Part shown: positions 52,997 through 63,225 of the stretch, one piece after another
Layout: each line of letters opens with the position of its first letter
How positions within the stretch are numbered: the first letter of the stretch is position 1
Assembly (NCBI RefSeq): GCF_014360585.1
Contig: NZ_JACIXG010000018.1
Coordinates: 1-64,000 of the forward strand
Direction: 5' to 3'
DNA: 64,000 nucleotides
From: Nocardioides sp.
GTDB lineage: Bacteria > Actinomycetota > Actinomycetes > Propionibacteriales > Nocardioidaceae
Notes under the pieces: model-generated
The model's input: the letters and a program-made list of their open reading frames with translations, nothing else
Databases searched by the model: none
Told to the model about the DNA's origin: nothing
Made by a program: the position numbers and the translations under genes

Positions 52997-53083
52997 ATGA
53001 GCGAGCGCAAGCGAGTGACCATCAAGGTCCTCATGCCGCCGAATCCGTATCCTTGCGCCTGCGCTACGGAGGTGGCGGCATGA
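52997..53083 (+). CDS. MSE-type coupling mini-ORF before clpS
   Basis: 28 codons from ATG 52997, beginning [10 protein letters not shown] and ending ATEVAA, with the TGA at 53081-53083 overlapping the clpS ATG at 53080. There is no upstream gene on this strand, so it would be a leader ORF. The hairpin pairs CTCATGCCGCC (53030-53040) perfectly with GGCGGCATGAG (53074-53084), and TCCGTA (53044-53049) with TACGGA (53065-53070). The clpS start codon is in the 3' arm and GGAGG (53068-53072) lies at the loop base. Confidence 0.55.
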   Translation: MSERKRVTIKVLMPPNPYPCACATEVAA

Positions 53084-53373
53084 GCGCGCCAAGCCCCGTG
53101 GAGCTCGACGAGCCCGAGGTCGACGACCTCGTAGCGCCCGCGACTCCGTGGGTGACCATCGTCTGGAACGACCCGGTCAACCTGATGTCGTATGTCACCT
53201 TCGTCTTCCAGAAATACTTCGGCTACTCGAAGAAGAAGTCGGAGAAGCTGATGATGGAGGTGCACCACGACGGCAAGTCGGCGGTCTCCTCCGGATCGCG
53301 TGAGGAGATGGAGCGCGACGTGCAGGCGATGCACGAGTACGGGCTCTGGGCGACTCTGGAGAAGCAGGATTGA
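53080..53373 (+). CDS. clpS: ClpS adaptor for N-degron proteolysis
   Basis: 97-residue adaptor that delivers N-degron substrates to ClpAP/ClpCP. The core [20 protein letters not shown] and [19 protein letters not shown] match ClpS, including the Asn-Asp pair and the His-containing pocket for the N-terminal residue. GGAGG lies seven bases before ATG 53080. Its stop overlaps the next gene by one base. The start codon sits in the hairpin described for the mini-ORF. Confidence 0.94.
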   Translation: MSAPSPVELDEPEVDDLVAPATPWVTIVWNDPVNLMSYVTFVFQKYFGYSKKKSEKLMMEVHHDGKSAVSSGSREEMERDVQAMHEYGLWATLEKQD

Positions 53374-53963
53374 TGGGCGGGTTCAGCTACCACCGCCGCA
53401 GCAAGCAGATCATCGCGACCTTCTCCGGGTTCGAGGCAGACCTGCTCCGTTCGCTGGCCTCTCAGCTCGTCGAGCTGTTGCGCAACGAGGTCGCCGCGCC
53501 GGCCGAGAGCGATGACCCGCTGGAGGCCATGCTCGACTTCTCGGGTCCGACCACCGAGCCCGAGGACCCGGTGCTGAAGCGGCTCTTCCCCTCGGCCTAC
53601 GGAGAAGACGCCGAGGCGGCCGGGGAGTTCCGGCGGTTCACCGAGGGCGGGCTGCGCGACGGCAAGGCGCGGGCCGCCTCGACGATCATCGACGCGCTCG
53701 AGGAGGCCGGGCTGCCGCCCGAGCTGGACGAGGACGGGATGGTCATCGACGTCGAGCTCTCGATCGCCGACGCCGAGGCGTGGATGCGCTCGTTCACCGA
53801 CATCCGGCTCGCGCTCGCGACCCGGCTCGGGGTCGAGGACGGCGACGAGGACTTCTGGGACTCGCTGCCCGAGGACGACCCCGCAGGCCAGGTCTACGGG
53901 ATCTACCAGTGGGTCGGGATCCTGCAGGAGACCATCGTCGAAGCGCTCTGGGCGGCGTCCTGA
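53373..53963 (+). CDS. DUF2017 family protein
   Basis: 196-residue protein of the DUF2017 family, always found behind clpS in actinobacteria (Rv1332 in M. tuberculosis). Segments: GGFSYHRRSKQIIATFSGFE, LRSLASQLVELLRNE, ELSIADAEAWMRSFTDIRLA and GQVYGIYQWVGILQETIVEA. No enzymatic motif; likely helical. It starts on TGATG overlapping the ClpS stop. Function unknown, but the fixed position suggests a role in ClpS-dependent proteolysis. Confidence 0.9.
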   Translation: MGGFSYHRRSKQIIATFSGFEADLLRSLASQLVELLRNEVAAPAESDDPLEAMLDFSGPTTEPEDPVLKRLFPSAYGEDAEAAGEFRRFTEGGLRDGKARAASTIIDALEEAGLPPELDEDGMVIDVELSIADAEAWMRSFTDIRLALATRLGVEDGDEDFWDSLPEDDPAGQVYGIYQWVGILQETIVEALWAAS

Positions 53964-54048
53964 CTACACCATCGTGGCGGGTGGTTGTGACCGTGTCCGG
54001 CACCCGGTCATGTACGTCGTCGCTGCTTGGCCCGCCTAGGCTGATCCT

Positions 54049-54489
54049 GTGCTGACCATCGACCAGGCGACCTACGACGCGATCGTCGCCCACGCGAAGC
54101 GCGACCATCCCGACGAGGCGTGCGGGATCGTCGCGGGCCCTGAGGGGTCCGACCGGCCGGAGCGGTTCATCGAGATGATCAACGCCGCCGGATCGCCGAC
54201 CTTCTACGAGTTCGACTCGACCGATCTGCTCCAGCTCTACAAGGAGATGGACGCGAACGACGAGGAGCCGGTGATCGTCTACCACTCCCACACGGCGACC
54301 GAGGCCTACCCCTCGCGGACCGACATCGGTCTCGCGATGGAGCCGAACGCACACTACGTGCTGGTCAGCACCCGCGACTGTTTCACCGATGGGGGAAACG
54401 ACGACGGCCCGGTCGAGTTTCGATCATTCCGCATCATCGACGGCAACGTCACCGAGGAAGAAATCAGCATCGTCGCGACGTTGTCGTGA
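54049..54489 (+). CDS. mec: JAMM-type CysO-cysteine peptidase (Mec)
   Basis: 146-residue Zn metallopeptidase. The JAMM signature is complete: Glu in HPDEACGIVAG, HxH in VYHSHTATEAYPSRTD with the S-x2-D that ends the motif. It corresponds to M. tuberculosis Mec (Rv1334), which releases cysteine from the CysO-cysteine adduct. cysO follows after 32 bp. In this genome it should also cleave the gene-encoded Cys of CysO (see that entry). Confidence 0.93.
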   Translation: MLTIDQATYDAIVAHAKRDHPDEACGIVAGPEGSDRPERFIEMINAAGSPTFYEFDSTDLLQLYKEMDANDEEPVIVYHSHTATEAYPSRTDIGLAMEPNAHYVLVSTRDCFTDGGNDDGPVEFRSFRIIDGNVTEEEISIVATLS

Positions 54490-54521
54490 CGCGCCCGAGA
54501 AACATCCAGCTAGGAGAACCC

Positions 54522-54797
54522 ATGGCCATCGAGGTCAAGATCCCGACCATCCTCCGCACCTACACCGCCGGTGAGAAGGCAGTCAGCGCCGAGGGCAAGA
54601 CCCTGAGCGCGCTCATCGACGACCTCGAGGCGAACCACTCCGGCATCAAGGAGCGCCTCATCGACAACGGCGACCTGCGCCGCTTCATCAACGTCTACAT
54701 CAACGACGAGGACGTCCGCTTCATCGGCGGTCTCGACGCCGAGCTCAAGGACGGCGACCAGGTCGTAGTCCTCCCCGCTGTCGCCGGCGGCTGCTGA
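54522..54797 (+). CDS. cysO: sulfur-carrier protein CysO with extra C-terminal Cys
   Basis: 91-residue ubiquitin-like (ThiS/MoaD) sulfur carrier, matching M. tuberculosis CysO throughout (VKIPTILRTYTAGEKAVSAE, FINVYINDEDVRFIGGLDAE, VVVLPAVAGG). Normally the protein ends in Gly-Gly, where the thiocarboxylate is made. Here one more codon, TGC, adds a Cys after Gly-Gly before the stop. The primary translation product is thus already the CysO-cysteine form that Mec hydrolyses. TAGGAG precedes ATG 54522. The repeat copy 2 begins on its stop codon. Confidence 0.94.
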   Translation: MAIEVKIPTILRTYTAGEKAVSAEGKTLSALIDDLEANHSGIKERLIDNGDLRRFINVYINDEDVRFIGGLDAELKDGDQVVVLPAVAGGC

Positions 54798-54900
54798 GCG
54801 CCGCCCCAGCACGCACCTGGCGGCGTTGTCGTCGGTCGACGGCCAACACCGGGCCGCCTCCCTCCTCTGCCTTGCCAGGCACGCACTGGGACGACGCTCG
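54795..54900. repeat. inverted-repeat-ended element, copy 2 (106 bp)
   Basis: Second copy of the 41066-41186 element: TGAGCGCC.CCCAGCACGCACC at the left and GCACGCACTGGGA.GACGCTC at the right, starting on the cysO stop codon. It is shorter by an internal segment of about 19 bp. It fills the gap between cysO and the response-regulator gene, where the conserved cysO-cysM order breaks. Confidence 0.85.
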
Positions 54901-54901
54901 C

Positions 54902-55522
54902 TCAACCCAGGATGCCGCGGTCGTACGCTCGTGCGACCGCGGCAGCTCTGTCTGTGACGCCGAGCTTGTCGAAGATGTGGCCCAGGTGGGTCTTGACCGT
55001 CGCCTCGCTGACGAAGAGCTTTGCGGCGATCGCGCGGTTGGTCGTCCCGCCGGCGACAAGGGTGAGCACCTCGCGCTCGCGCGGGCTCAGCTGAGCGGTC
55101 GGGCCCGGTGAGCGGAGCCGGGAGGCGAGCCGGGTCGCGACCGCGGGGGAGAGCACGGTCTCGCCGGCAGCGGTCGCTCGGACTGCCTTGACCAGGTCCG
55201 GTGTCGGGGCGTCCTTGAGCAGGTAACCGGTCGCCCCCGCCTCGATCGCGGCGACCACGTCGGTGTCCGTGTCGAACGTCGTCAGGACCAGTACGCCGGT
55301 GCGCGACTCCCGTGCCCGGAGCCGCTCGATCACCTCCACGCCACCGGTCCCGGGCATCCGGAGGTCGAGGACGAGCACGTCCGGCTCGAGCTCCTGGACG
55401 AGGGCGAGAGCCTCGGCGCCGTCGCCGGCCTGGCCGACGACCTCGAAGCCTTGGGCGCGGAGCACTCCGACCACCCCGTCGCGTACGACCGGGTGGTCGT
55501 CGGCGACCACGATCTTGATCAC
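54902..55522 (-). CDS. NarL/LuxR-family response regulator
   Basis: 206-residue two-component regulator, GTG start. Receiver: acidic pair in VVADDHPVVRDG, phospho-Asp in VLVLDLRMPGTGG, Thr in LVLTTFDTDTD, Lys in YLLKDAPTPD. HTH: LSPREREVLTLVAGGTTNRA, then TVKTHLGHIFDKLGVTDRAA. Its partner kinase is the next gene, 79 bp upstream on the same strand, but that gene carries a frameshift. The neighbouring ABC-2 transporter genes suggest a system that controls an exporter, as in many actinobacterial LiaRS-like or antibiotic-resistance loci. Confidence 0.93.
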   Translation of the reverse strand: MIKIVVADDHPVVRDGVVGVLRAQGFEVVGQAGDGAEALALVQELEPDVLVLDLRMPGTGGVEVIERLRARESRTGVLVLTTFDTDTDVVAAIEAGATGYLLKDAPTPDLVKAVRATAAGETVLSPAVATRLASRLRSPGPTAQLSPREREVLTLVAGGTTNRAIAAKLFVSEATVKTHLGHIFDKLGVTDRAAAVARAYDRGILG

Positions 55523-55544
55523 TGTGGTCCTCTATCTGTCAGAA

Positions 55545-55599
55545 GGTGACCCCTCGGCGCCAGAAACCGACTCCTCGGCGTCAGATGGTGACGTCTCGG
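55545..55599. repeat. 21-nt periodic repeat, three units
   Basis: Three cores at exact 21-nt steps: GGTGACCCCTCGG (55545), ACCGACTCCTCGG (55566) and GGTGACGTCTCGG (55587), with CAGA spacers. It lies between the regulator and kinase genes. The core GGTGACnnnTCGG is the same as in the repeat at 69-109. Confidence 0.7.
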
Positions 55600-55601
55600 G
55601 G

Positions 55602-56827
55602 TCATGCGGCGCCTCGGGGGAGCGCAGGGACGGTCGTGGAGATCGCCGTGCCGCCGCCTGGGGCGGACTCCAGGGTCACGGATCCGGTGAGGCGCTGGGC
55701 GCGGTTGCGCATCACGCCCAGGCCGAAGGCCGAGTCACGGCGGGGAGCGGTGGGGTCGAAGCCGCAGCCGTCGTCGCGTACGTCGAGGATGACCTCGGAC
55801 TCGTCGAACGTGAGCGTGACGCCGACCCTCGATGCCCCGGCGTGCTTGGCCACGTTGCGAGGGCCTCCTGGGCGATCCGCAGCAGGGTCGCCTCGACCTC
55901 GGAGTGCAGCGCCGTGGCTTCGCCGACGACGACGAAGGTGGCCTCGACGCCGTGGTCGTCGCGCCAGGTCGCGACCAACGCCGACAAGGCATCGGGGAGC
56001 CCCGCGTCGGCGAGCTCAGCGGGGGTGAGGTCCTGGACGGACCGACGGGCCTCGACGAGCGCGGTGCGAGCCATCTCGGTGGCCCGGGCGACCCGGCGGC
56101 GTACGTCCTGGGCGTCCACGCAGCCGTCCGCGGCCTGGAGCTGGGCCACGACGCCGGCGAGCGACTGCGCGATGGTGTCGTGGATCTCGCGAGCGAGGCG
56201 CTCGCGCTCGTCGCGTACGCCGCTCTCCCGCGACTGCGCGAGGAGCCGCTCCTGCAGCTTGGCGTTCTCGGCGTGCGCCCGCTCCAGCCTGACGATGGTG
56301 TCGGCCCGCTCCCGGCTGACGGCGTCGAGATGGATGCTGTAGCGGGCCATCAGGCTGGCGAGCCCGAAGTTGACGAGGAAGAGCATGGGCAGCAGCGCGC
56401 CCTGCCACGGGTTGTCGTAGGGCGGTGGCCCGCCGGTCTGGCCGACGGCCATGATCAGCGCGGTGGCCGCCATCGCCACCCAGCGCCGGCGCCCGCGGAA
56501 GGAGTCGAACGCGTCCAGGAACCCGATCCAGGCGAAGATGCAGAAGAGCGGATGGATGAGGGTGAGGGCGGCGGCCAGCAGGGTGCGCCCGGCGTAGCCG
56601 ACCGGATGTGGGCGACCGTAGACATACATCCACCGCCAGATCCACGCCGCGGTCGCCGCCACCAGCACACCGAGGGTCACCTGCATCCCGACCGAGTGAG
56701 GACCGAGCTCGGGGATGGTCGCGACGCTGATGGCCGTGGCGAGCGCGAGCAGCGCGAAGGGAAGCACCTTGAGGTTGCGCTCCCAGCGCTGCTCGTGCTC
56801 GTCCGCCGAGGTCATGTAGAGGACCAT
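55602..56827 (-). pseudogene. sensor histidine kinase, frameshifted
   Basis: NarL-type sensor kinase (HisKA_3/HATPase_c). The first frame gives about five membrane helices, then the phospho-acceptor box ERLAREIHDTIAQSLAGVVA and LLRIAQEALA, after which it diverges into an Arg/Ser-rich run. The family sequence resumes in another frame as VAKHAGASRVGVTLTFDESE, then DVRDDGCGFDP and GLGVMRNRAQRLTG, ending at 55602. The text reads CTCGCAACGTG where CTCGCnAACGTG is needed, so one base is missing at about 55857. The start is ATG 56827 or 56815. Either a real inactivating mutation or a sequencing error. Confidence 0.85.
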
Positions 56828-56828
56828 C

Positions 56829-59536
<2,708 letters not shown>

Positions 59537-59556
59537 TCGCTCGCGCTTGTCGAGCC

Positions 59557-59901
59557 TCAGCGGCAGAAGGCGTAGACGACGAGGCCGTGGTCCTCGCCCT
59601 CGAAGACCTGGTCGAGGGCCTTGCCGGTGAGGCCGGAGTCGACGTAGCGCGGCGTGGCGCCGGTGGCGCCGGTGGCGATGATGGCGTGGCTGGGGAGTCG
59701 GCCGGTCATGTCGCCCGGGGCTTTCGCACTCCAGCAGTCGTGCTGCGCGATGAGCGCGGCGGGGCTGCCGGGGGCGAGCGGGCGCCCGCTGCCGGCAGAG
59801 GGAGCGGAACCGACCTGCGCCAGCGCTACGGCGATGGCGGCGGCGTACATCGTCCAGATGCCGAGCGCGATGAACCCTCTGCGTCCGGGGAAGGCTCTCA
59901 C
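59557..59901 (-). CDS. small exported or membrane-anchored unknown protein
   Basis: 114 residues. The N-terminus holds one hydrophobic segment (GFIALGIWTMYAAAIAVALAQ), then an extracellular-like part with two Cys (AQHDCWSAK, VYAFCR) and Gly/Ala-rich turns. No family recognised. Overlaps no neighbour; convergent with cysM (20 bp apart) and 30 bp behind the monooxygenase gene on the same strand, so it may be co-transcribed with it. Confidence 0.6.
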   Translation of the reverse strand: MRAFPGRRGFIALGIWTMYAAAIAVALAQVGSAPSAGSGRPLAPGSPAALIAQHDCWSAKAPGDMTGRLPSHAIIATGATGATPRYVDSGLTGKALDQVFEGEDHGLVVYAFCR

Positions 59902-59931
59902 GTCTTGGCAACGCCGAAGCGGCCCGCGGAG

Positions 59932-61158
59932 TTACGGGCGGGGGAGGCCGGCCGCGGCGTCGTGCTCGTGGATCCAGGCGAGATGGCGGTCGTAGGCGTC
60001 AGGTGACCCGAGCCGCTTGTTGCGGGCCTGGGCGCGTGGGCCGTCGGGGAGATGGAGGACGTCGGCGGTGGCCTGGGAGGCGACCTGGATCCGGCGGGTG
60101 CGGTCGCGGCGGTGCACCTCGTAGCTGGTCCGGGCACGCTCCCAGTCTTCGTCGGCGGCGAGGCAGCCGGCGAGGACGACGGCGTCCTCGATCGCCTGGG
60201 CGGCACCTTGGCAGTGGTGGGGGAGCGTCAGGTGAGCGGCATCCCCCAGCAGCGTGACGCTGCCGCGCGACCAGGTGGACAGCGGTGGCCGGTGGAAGAG
60301 CGCCCAGTGCTCGGAGACCGGCGCCGCGGAGATCATCTGGACCACGGCGGGATGCCAGCCGGCGTACGCGTGGATGTGCTCGTCCGGGTCGGACGGCCAG
60401 CCCCACGACTCCGGGGCCCAGGGCCCGGTCTGCCGCTTGACCAGGAGGAAGGCATGGTCGCCGTTGCCGACCGGATGGTGCATCAGGTGGCCGTCGGCGC
60501 CGAGCCACAGCTGCAGTCGGCCGGGGTCGGGGAGCAGCGTGAGCCGCGATCGCGGGACGGTCCCGCGCCAGGCGAGGCAGCCGGAGAACTGGGCGTCGTC
60601 GTAGCCGACGACGTGCTCGCGCAGGATCGAGCGGGCGCCGTCGGCGCCGATGACCAGGTCTGCCTCGACCGACTCGCCGCCGGCGAGCTCCAGCGAGACC
60701 GGCCCGTGCCCGTCGTCGGTGAGACCGACCACGCGGCGGCTGAGGTGGAGCCCGTCGGTGCCGAACGCCTCGCGCAGGAGCGCGTGCAGGTCGGCGTGAC
60801 GGATGCCGTAGCCGGGCGCGCCGGTGCGAGCGGCGTAGTCGTCGGCGGAGAGCAGCCGGCCGATCGTGGCGCCGGTGTGACCGTCGCGCCAGATCAGTCC
60901 GTCGACCCTCGCCGAGGCCTCACCGAGAGCGGGCTCGATGCCGATGCGCTCGAGGAGCCGGGTCGCGTTGGCCGGGAGGAACACGGCGTCGCCGCTCGGT
61001 CGGGAATCGGTCGCGGCCTCGTACACCTCGACGTCGATGCCCAGGCGGCGCAGCTCGACGGCGAGCGTCAGCCCGCCGATGCCGGCGCCGATGATCGTGA
61101 CCCGCTGCGTGCGTCGGGCCCTGTGCAGGGCCGCTCGAGCGATCCGGCTGACTGACAT
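59932..61158 (-). CDS. FAD-dependent aromatic monooxygenase
   Basis: 408-residue group A flavoprotein hydroxylase. FAD/NAD(P)-binding GxGxxG in VTIIGAGIGGLTLAVELRRL, the DG motif in LVIGADGARSILR, the GD motif in VTLLGDAAHLTLPHHCQGAA, and a substrate domain with SGCLAWRGTVPR. It resembles 3-hydroxybenzoate, salicylate or 6-hydroxynicotinate hydroxylases; the substrate is not deducible. A candidate operator (61174-61195) lies just upstream. Confidence 0.88.
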   Translation of the reverse strand: MSVSRIARAALHRARRTQRVTIIGAGIGGLTLAVELRRLGIDVEVYEAATDSRPSGDAVFLPANATRLLERIGIEPALGEASARVDGLIWRDGHTGATIGRLLSADDYAARTGAPGYGIRHADLHALLREAFGTDGLHLSRRVVGLTDDGHGPVSLELAGGESVEADLVIGADGARSILREHVVGYDDAQFSGCLAWRGTVPRSRLTLLPDPGRLQLWLGADGHLMHHPVGNGDHAFLLVKRQTGPWAPESWGWPSDPDEHIHAYAGWHPAVVQMISAAPVSEHWALFHRPPLSTWSRGSVTLLGDAAHLTLPHHCQGAAQAIEDAVVLAGCLAADEDWERARTSYEVHRRDRTRRIQVASQATADVLHLPDGPRAQARNKRLGSPDAYDRHLAWIHEHDAAAGLPRP

Positions 61159-61173
61159 TCACGCTCCTTGGGG

Positions 61174-61195
61174 AGGTTACGTTCGAAACGTACCT
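61174..61195. promoter_or_regulatory. palindromic operator upstream of the monooxygenase
   Basis: AGGTTACGTTCGAAACGTACCT: arms AGGT and ACGTT pair with AACGT and ACCT around CGA, with one extra T in the left arm. It is 16-37 bp before the start codon and overlaps the likely promoter. TetR-like repressors use such sites; no such regulator is adjacent. Confidence 0.55.
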
Positions 61196-61231
61196 CAGAG
61201 ACGTGTCTGCTCGTGGATGGTTTCGACAACG

Positions 61232-62245
61232 TCACTTCACGTCGAGTGTCTGCCCTTTGCCGATGTCGCTGGTCTCGATCGGCCCGAGGCCGAGAAGGTC
61301 CAGGGCGAGGTTGCCGAGGTCGGCGTTGCGTACGGGCTGGGAGCCTTCGTACCCGGGACGTCCCTTGCCCGGGTCGCGGTAGTCGTCGGCGTTGAGCCGG
61401 TAGAGGTCCTCGCCGGCCCCGGCGTCGGCACCCCAGACGATGAACGGGATCCGGTAGTTCTCGTAGACCTTCTCGGAGTGGTTGGTGATCCCGGGCTTGA
61501 AGCCGTGGTCGGCGGTCAGGATGACGTCCAGGTCCTTCTCGAGGCCGGGGTCGTCGTCGATGACGTCGAGGAGCTCGCCGACCTGTGCGTCGGACTCCTC
61601 GACGGCGCTCAGGTACTCCGGTGACATCCCACCCGAGGCGTGCCCGGCGACGTCGGGAAGCGACAGATGTACGAAGGTGAGGTCCCGCTGCTCGGAGGCC
61701 AGGTCCTTCGCGGCCTCCGAGACCAGCCGGTCGTGGTCGTCCACTGCCGCGAAGAGGTCGATGTCGTCCTCCCAGGCGCGCTGCCACAGCTCGAACTTCT
61801 GCTTGGTCGCGAAGACCCCGGTGCTGAGCCCGGCGTCGTGGGCGACGGTGAACACCGAGTCCTCGCTGGCCGCGATCGACCTCGACGGATCGCCGACGTT
61901 CCAAGTGACGCCGTGACCGCCCTCGTCGGCGTCGATCGGGTCGCTGGTGACCATCCCGGTGTGGTTGGGCAGGGTGATGTTCTTCTCGTAGGCAGTGCGG
62001 GCATTGAGCGTCGAGGCGCCCTCGTCGATCAGCCGGTGGATGTTGGGCGTCCTCGTCTGCCCGAGCCGCGCGAGAGCGTCCGGGTTCAACCCGTCGATCG
62101 AGATCGCGAGCACCTTCCGGTCGACCTGGCTGGGCTCCCGCTCCTCGCGGTCGGCACCGTCGGGCAGCGCGGTGAGCGCCACGACGAGCACGACGGCGAT
62201 GAAGACACCGACGGAGACGAGCGGGAAGAGGCGACGCACCGGCAC
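61232..62245 (-). CDS. alkaline phosphatase-superfamily phosphodiesterase
   Basis: 337-residue membrane-anchored hydrolase of the type I phosphodiesterase/nucleotide pyrophosphatase family, GTG start. N-terminal helix LFPLVSVGVFIAVVLVVALT, then metal-binding SIDGLNPDAL, nucleophile Thr in ITLPNHTGMVTS, LSLPDVAGHASGG (second metal) and ILTADHGFKPG (Asp-His pair). C-terminal NADLGNLALDLLGL is typical. Probably extracytoplasmic; the substrate could be nucleotides, phospholipids or phosphonates. Confidence 0.88.
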   Translation of the reverse strand: MPVRRLFPLVSVGVFIAVVLVVALTALPDGADREEREPSQVDRKVLAISIDGLNPDALARLGQTRTPNIHRLIDEGASTLNARTAYEKNITLPNHTGMVTSDPIDADEGGHGVTWNVGDPSRSIAASEDSVFTVAHDAGLSTGVFATKQKFELWQRAWEDDIDLFAAVDDHDRLVSEAAKDLASEQRDLTFVHLSLPDVAGHASGGMSPEYLSAVEESDAQVGELLDVIDDDPGLEKDLDVILTADHGFKPGITNHSEKVYENYRIPFIVWGADAGAGEDLYRLNADDYRDPGKGRPGYEGSQPVRNADLGNLALDLLGLGPIETSDIGKGQTLDVK

Positions 62246-62367
62246 ACCTTAAGTGAAGCCGATGGCGCCCAAGGCGAACCTTCGGCAGCCGCTCGTGAAC
62301 GTGAGATGGATCTCGGGTGACCCCCGGCACTGCGAAATGGCGGTGTTTGGGCCTAGCCTTGACGATC

Positions 62368-63225
62368 GTGCAGTCCGTCTCGTCCCTGGGTTCGCCCTCG
62401 CCACTGGGTTCAGCCCAGCCCGATCGCGACGCCCCGATCGGGATCTTCGACTCGGGCTTCGGCGGTCTCACCGTGGCGCGGTCCGTGATCGACCAGCTCG
62501 CCCACGAGTCGATCCTGTACGTCGGCGACACCGCCCGCGCCCCCTACGGACCCAAGCCCATCGCCGAGGTCCGCGAGTACGCCCTGGAGTGCCTCGACCA
62601 TCTCGTCGAGCAGGGTGTGAAAGCCCTGGTCATCGCCTGCAACTCCGCCTCGGCGGCGATGCTGCGCGACGCCCGTGAACGCTACCGGCCGCTGCCGGTG
62701 GTCGAGGTCATCCTGCCCGCGACCCGTCGCGCCGTCGCCGCCTCCCGCACCGGTCGGATCGGGGTCATCTGCACCCGTGCGACGGCCGAGTCGATGGCGT
62801 ACGACGACGCGTTCGCCGCCGCGCCGCACGTCTCGCTGCACACCCGAGCCTGCCCTCGGTTCGTACCCTTCGTCGAGTCCGGTGTCACGGGCGGCGACGA
62901 GCTTCTCGCCGCAGCGCACGAGTATCTGGATCCGCTGACCAGCGCAGGGGTCGACACGCTGATCCTCGGGTGCACCCACTATCCGCTCCTGACTGGTGTG
63001 ATCTCCTATGTGATGGGCGACAACGTGACGTTGGTCAGCAGCGCCGAGGAGTCGGCGAAGGACGTCTACCGCGTCCTCGCCGAGAACGACCTCATGCGCG
63101 AGGGCGGGGATCCGACCTACACGTTCCTCACCACCGGCAACCCGGCCGAGTTCAAGGCGATCGGCGCCCGGTTCCTCGGCCCGGAGCTCGCAGCCGCCCA
63201 GCAGTTCGCCGGAGGGATGGGATGA
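62368..63225 (+). CDS. murI: glutamate racemase
   Basis: 285-residue racemase making D-glutamate for peptidoglycan. [18 protein letters not shown] opens the fold, the catalytic Cys pair is in [11 protein letters not shown] and [11 protein letters not shown], and [10 protein letters not shown] binds substrate. I use the GTG at 62368 as start; the frame is open to 62317. Overlaps the next gene by four bases (ATGA at 63222-63225). Matches Rv1338. Confidence 0.95.
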   Translation: MQSVSSLGSPSPLGSAQPDRDAPIGIFDSGFGGLTVARSVIDQLAHESILYVGDTARAPYGPKPIAEVREYALECLDHLVEQGVKALVIACNSASAAMLRDARERYRPLPVVEVILPATRRAVAASRTGRIGVICTRATAESMAYDDAFAAAPHVSLHTRACPRFVPFVESGVTGGDELLAAAHEYLDPLTSAGVDTLILGCTHYPLLTGVISYVMGDNVTLVSSAEESAKDVYRVLAENDLMREGGDPTYTFLTTGNPAEFKAIGARFLGPELAAAQQFAGGMG

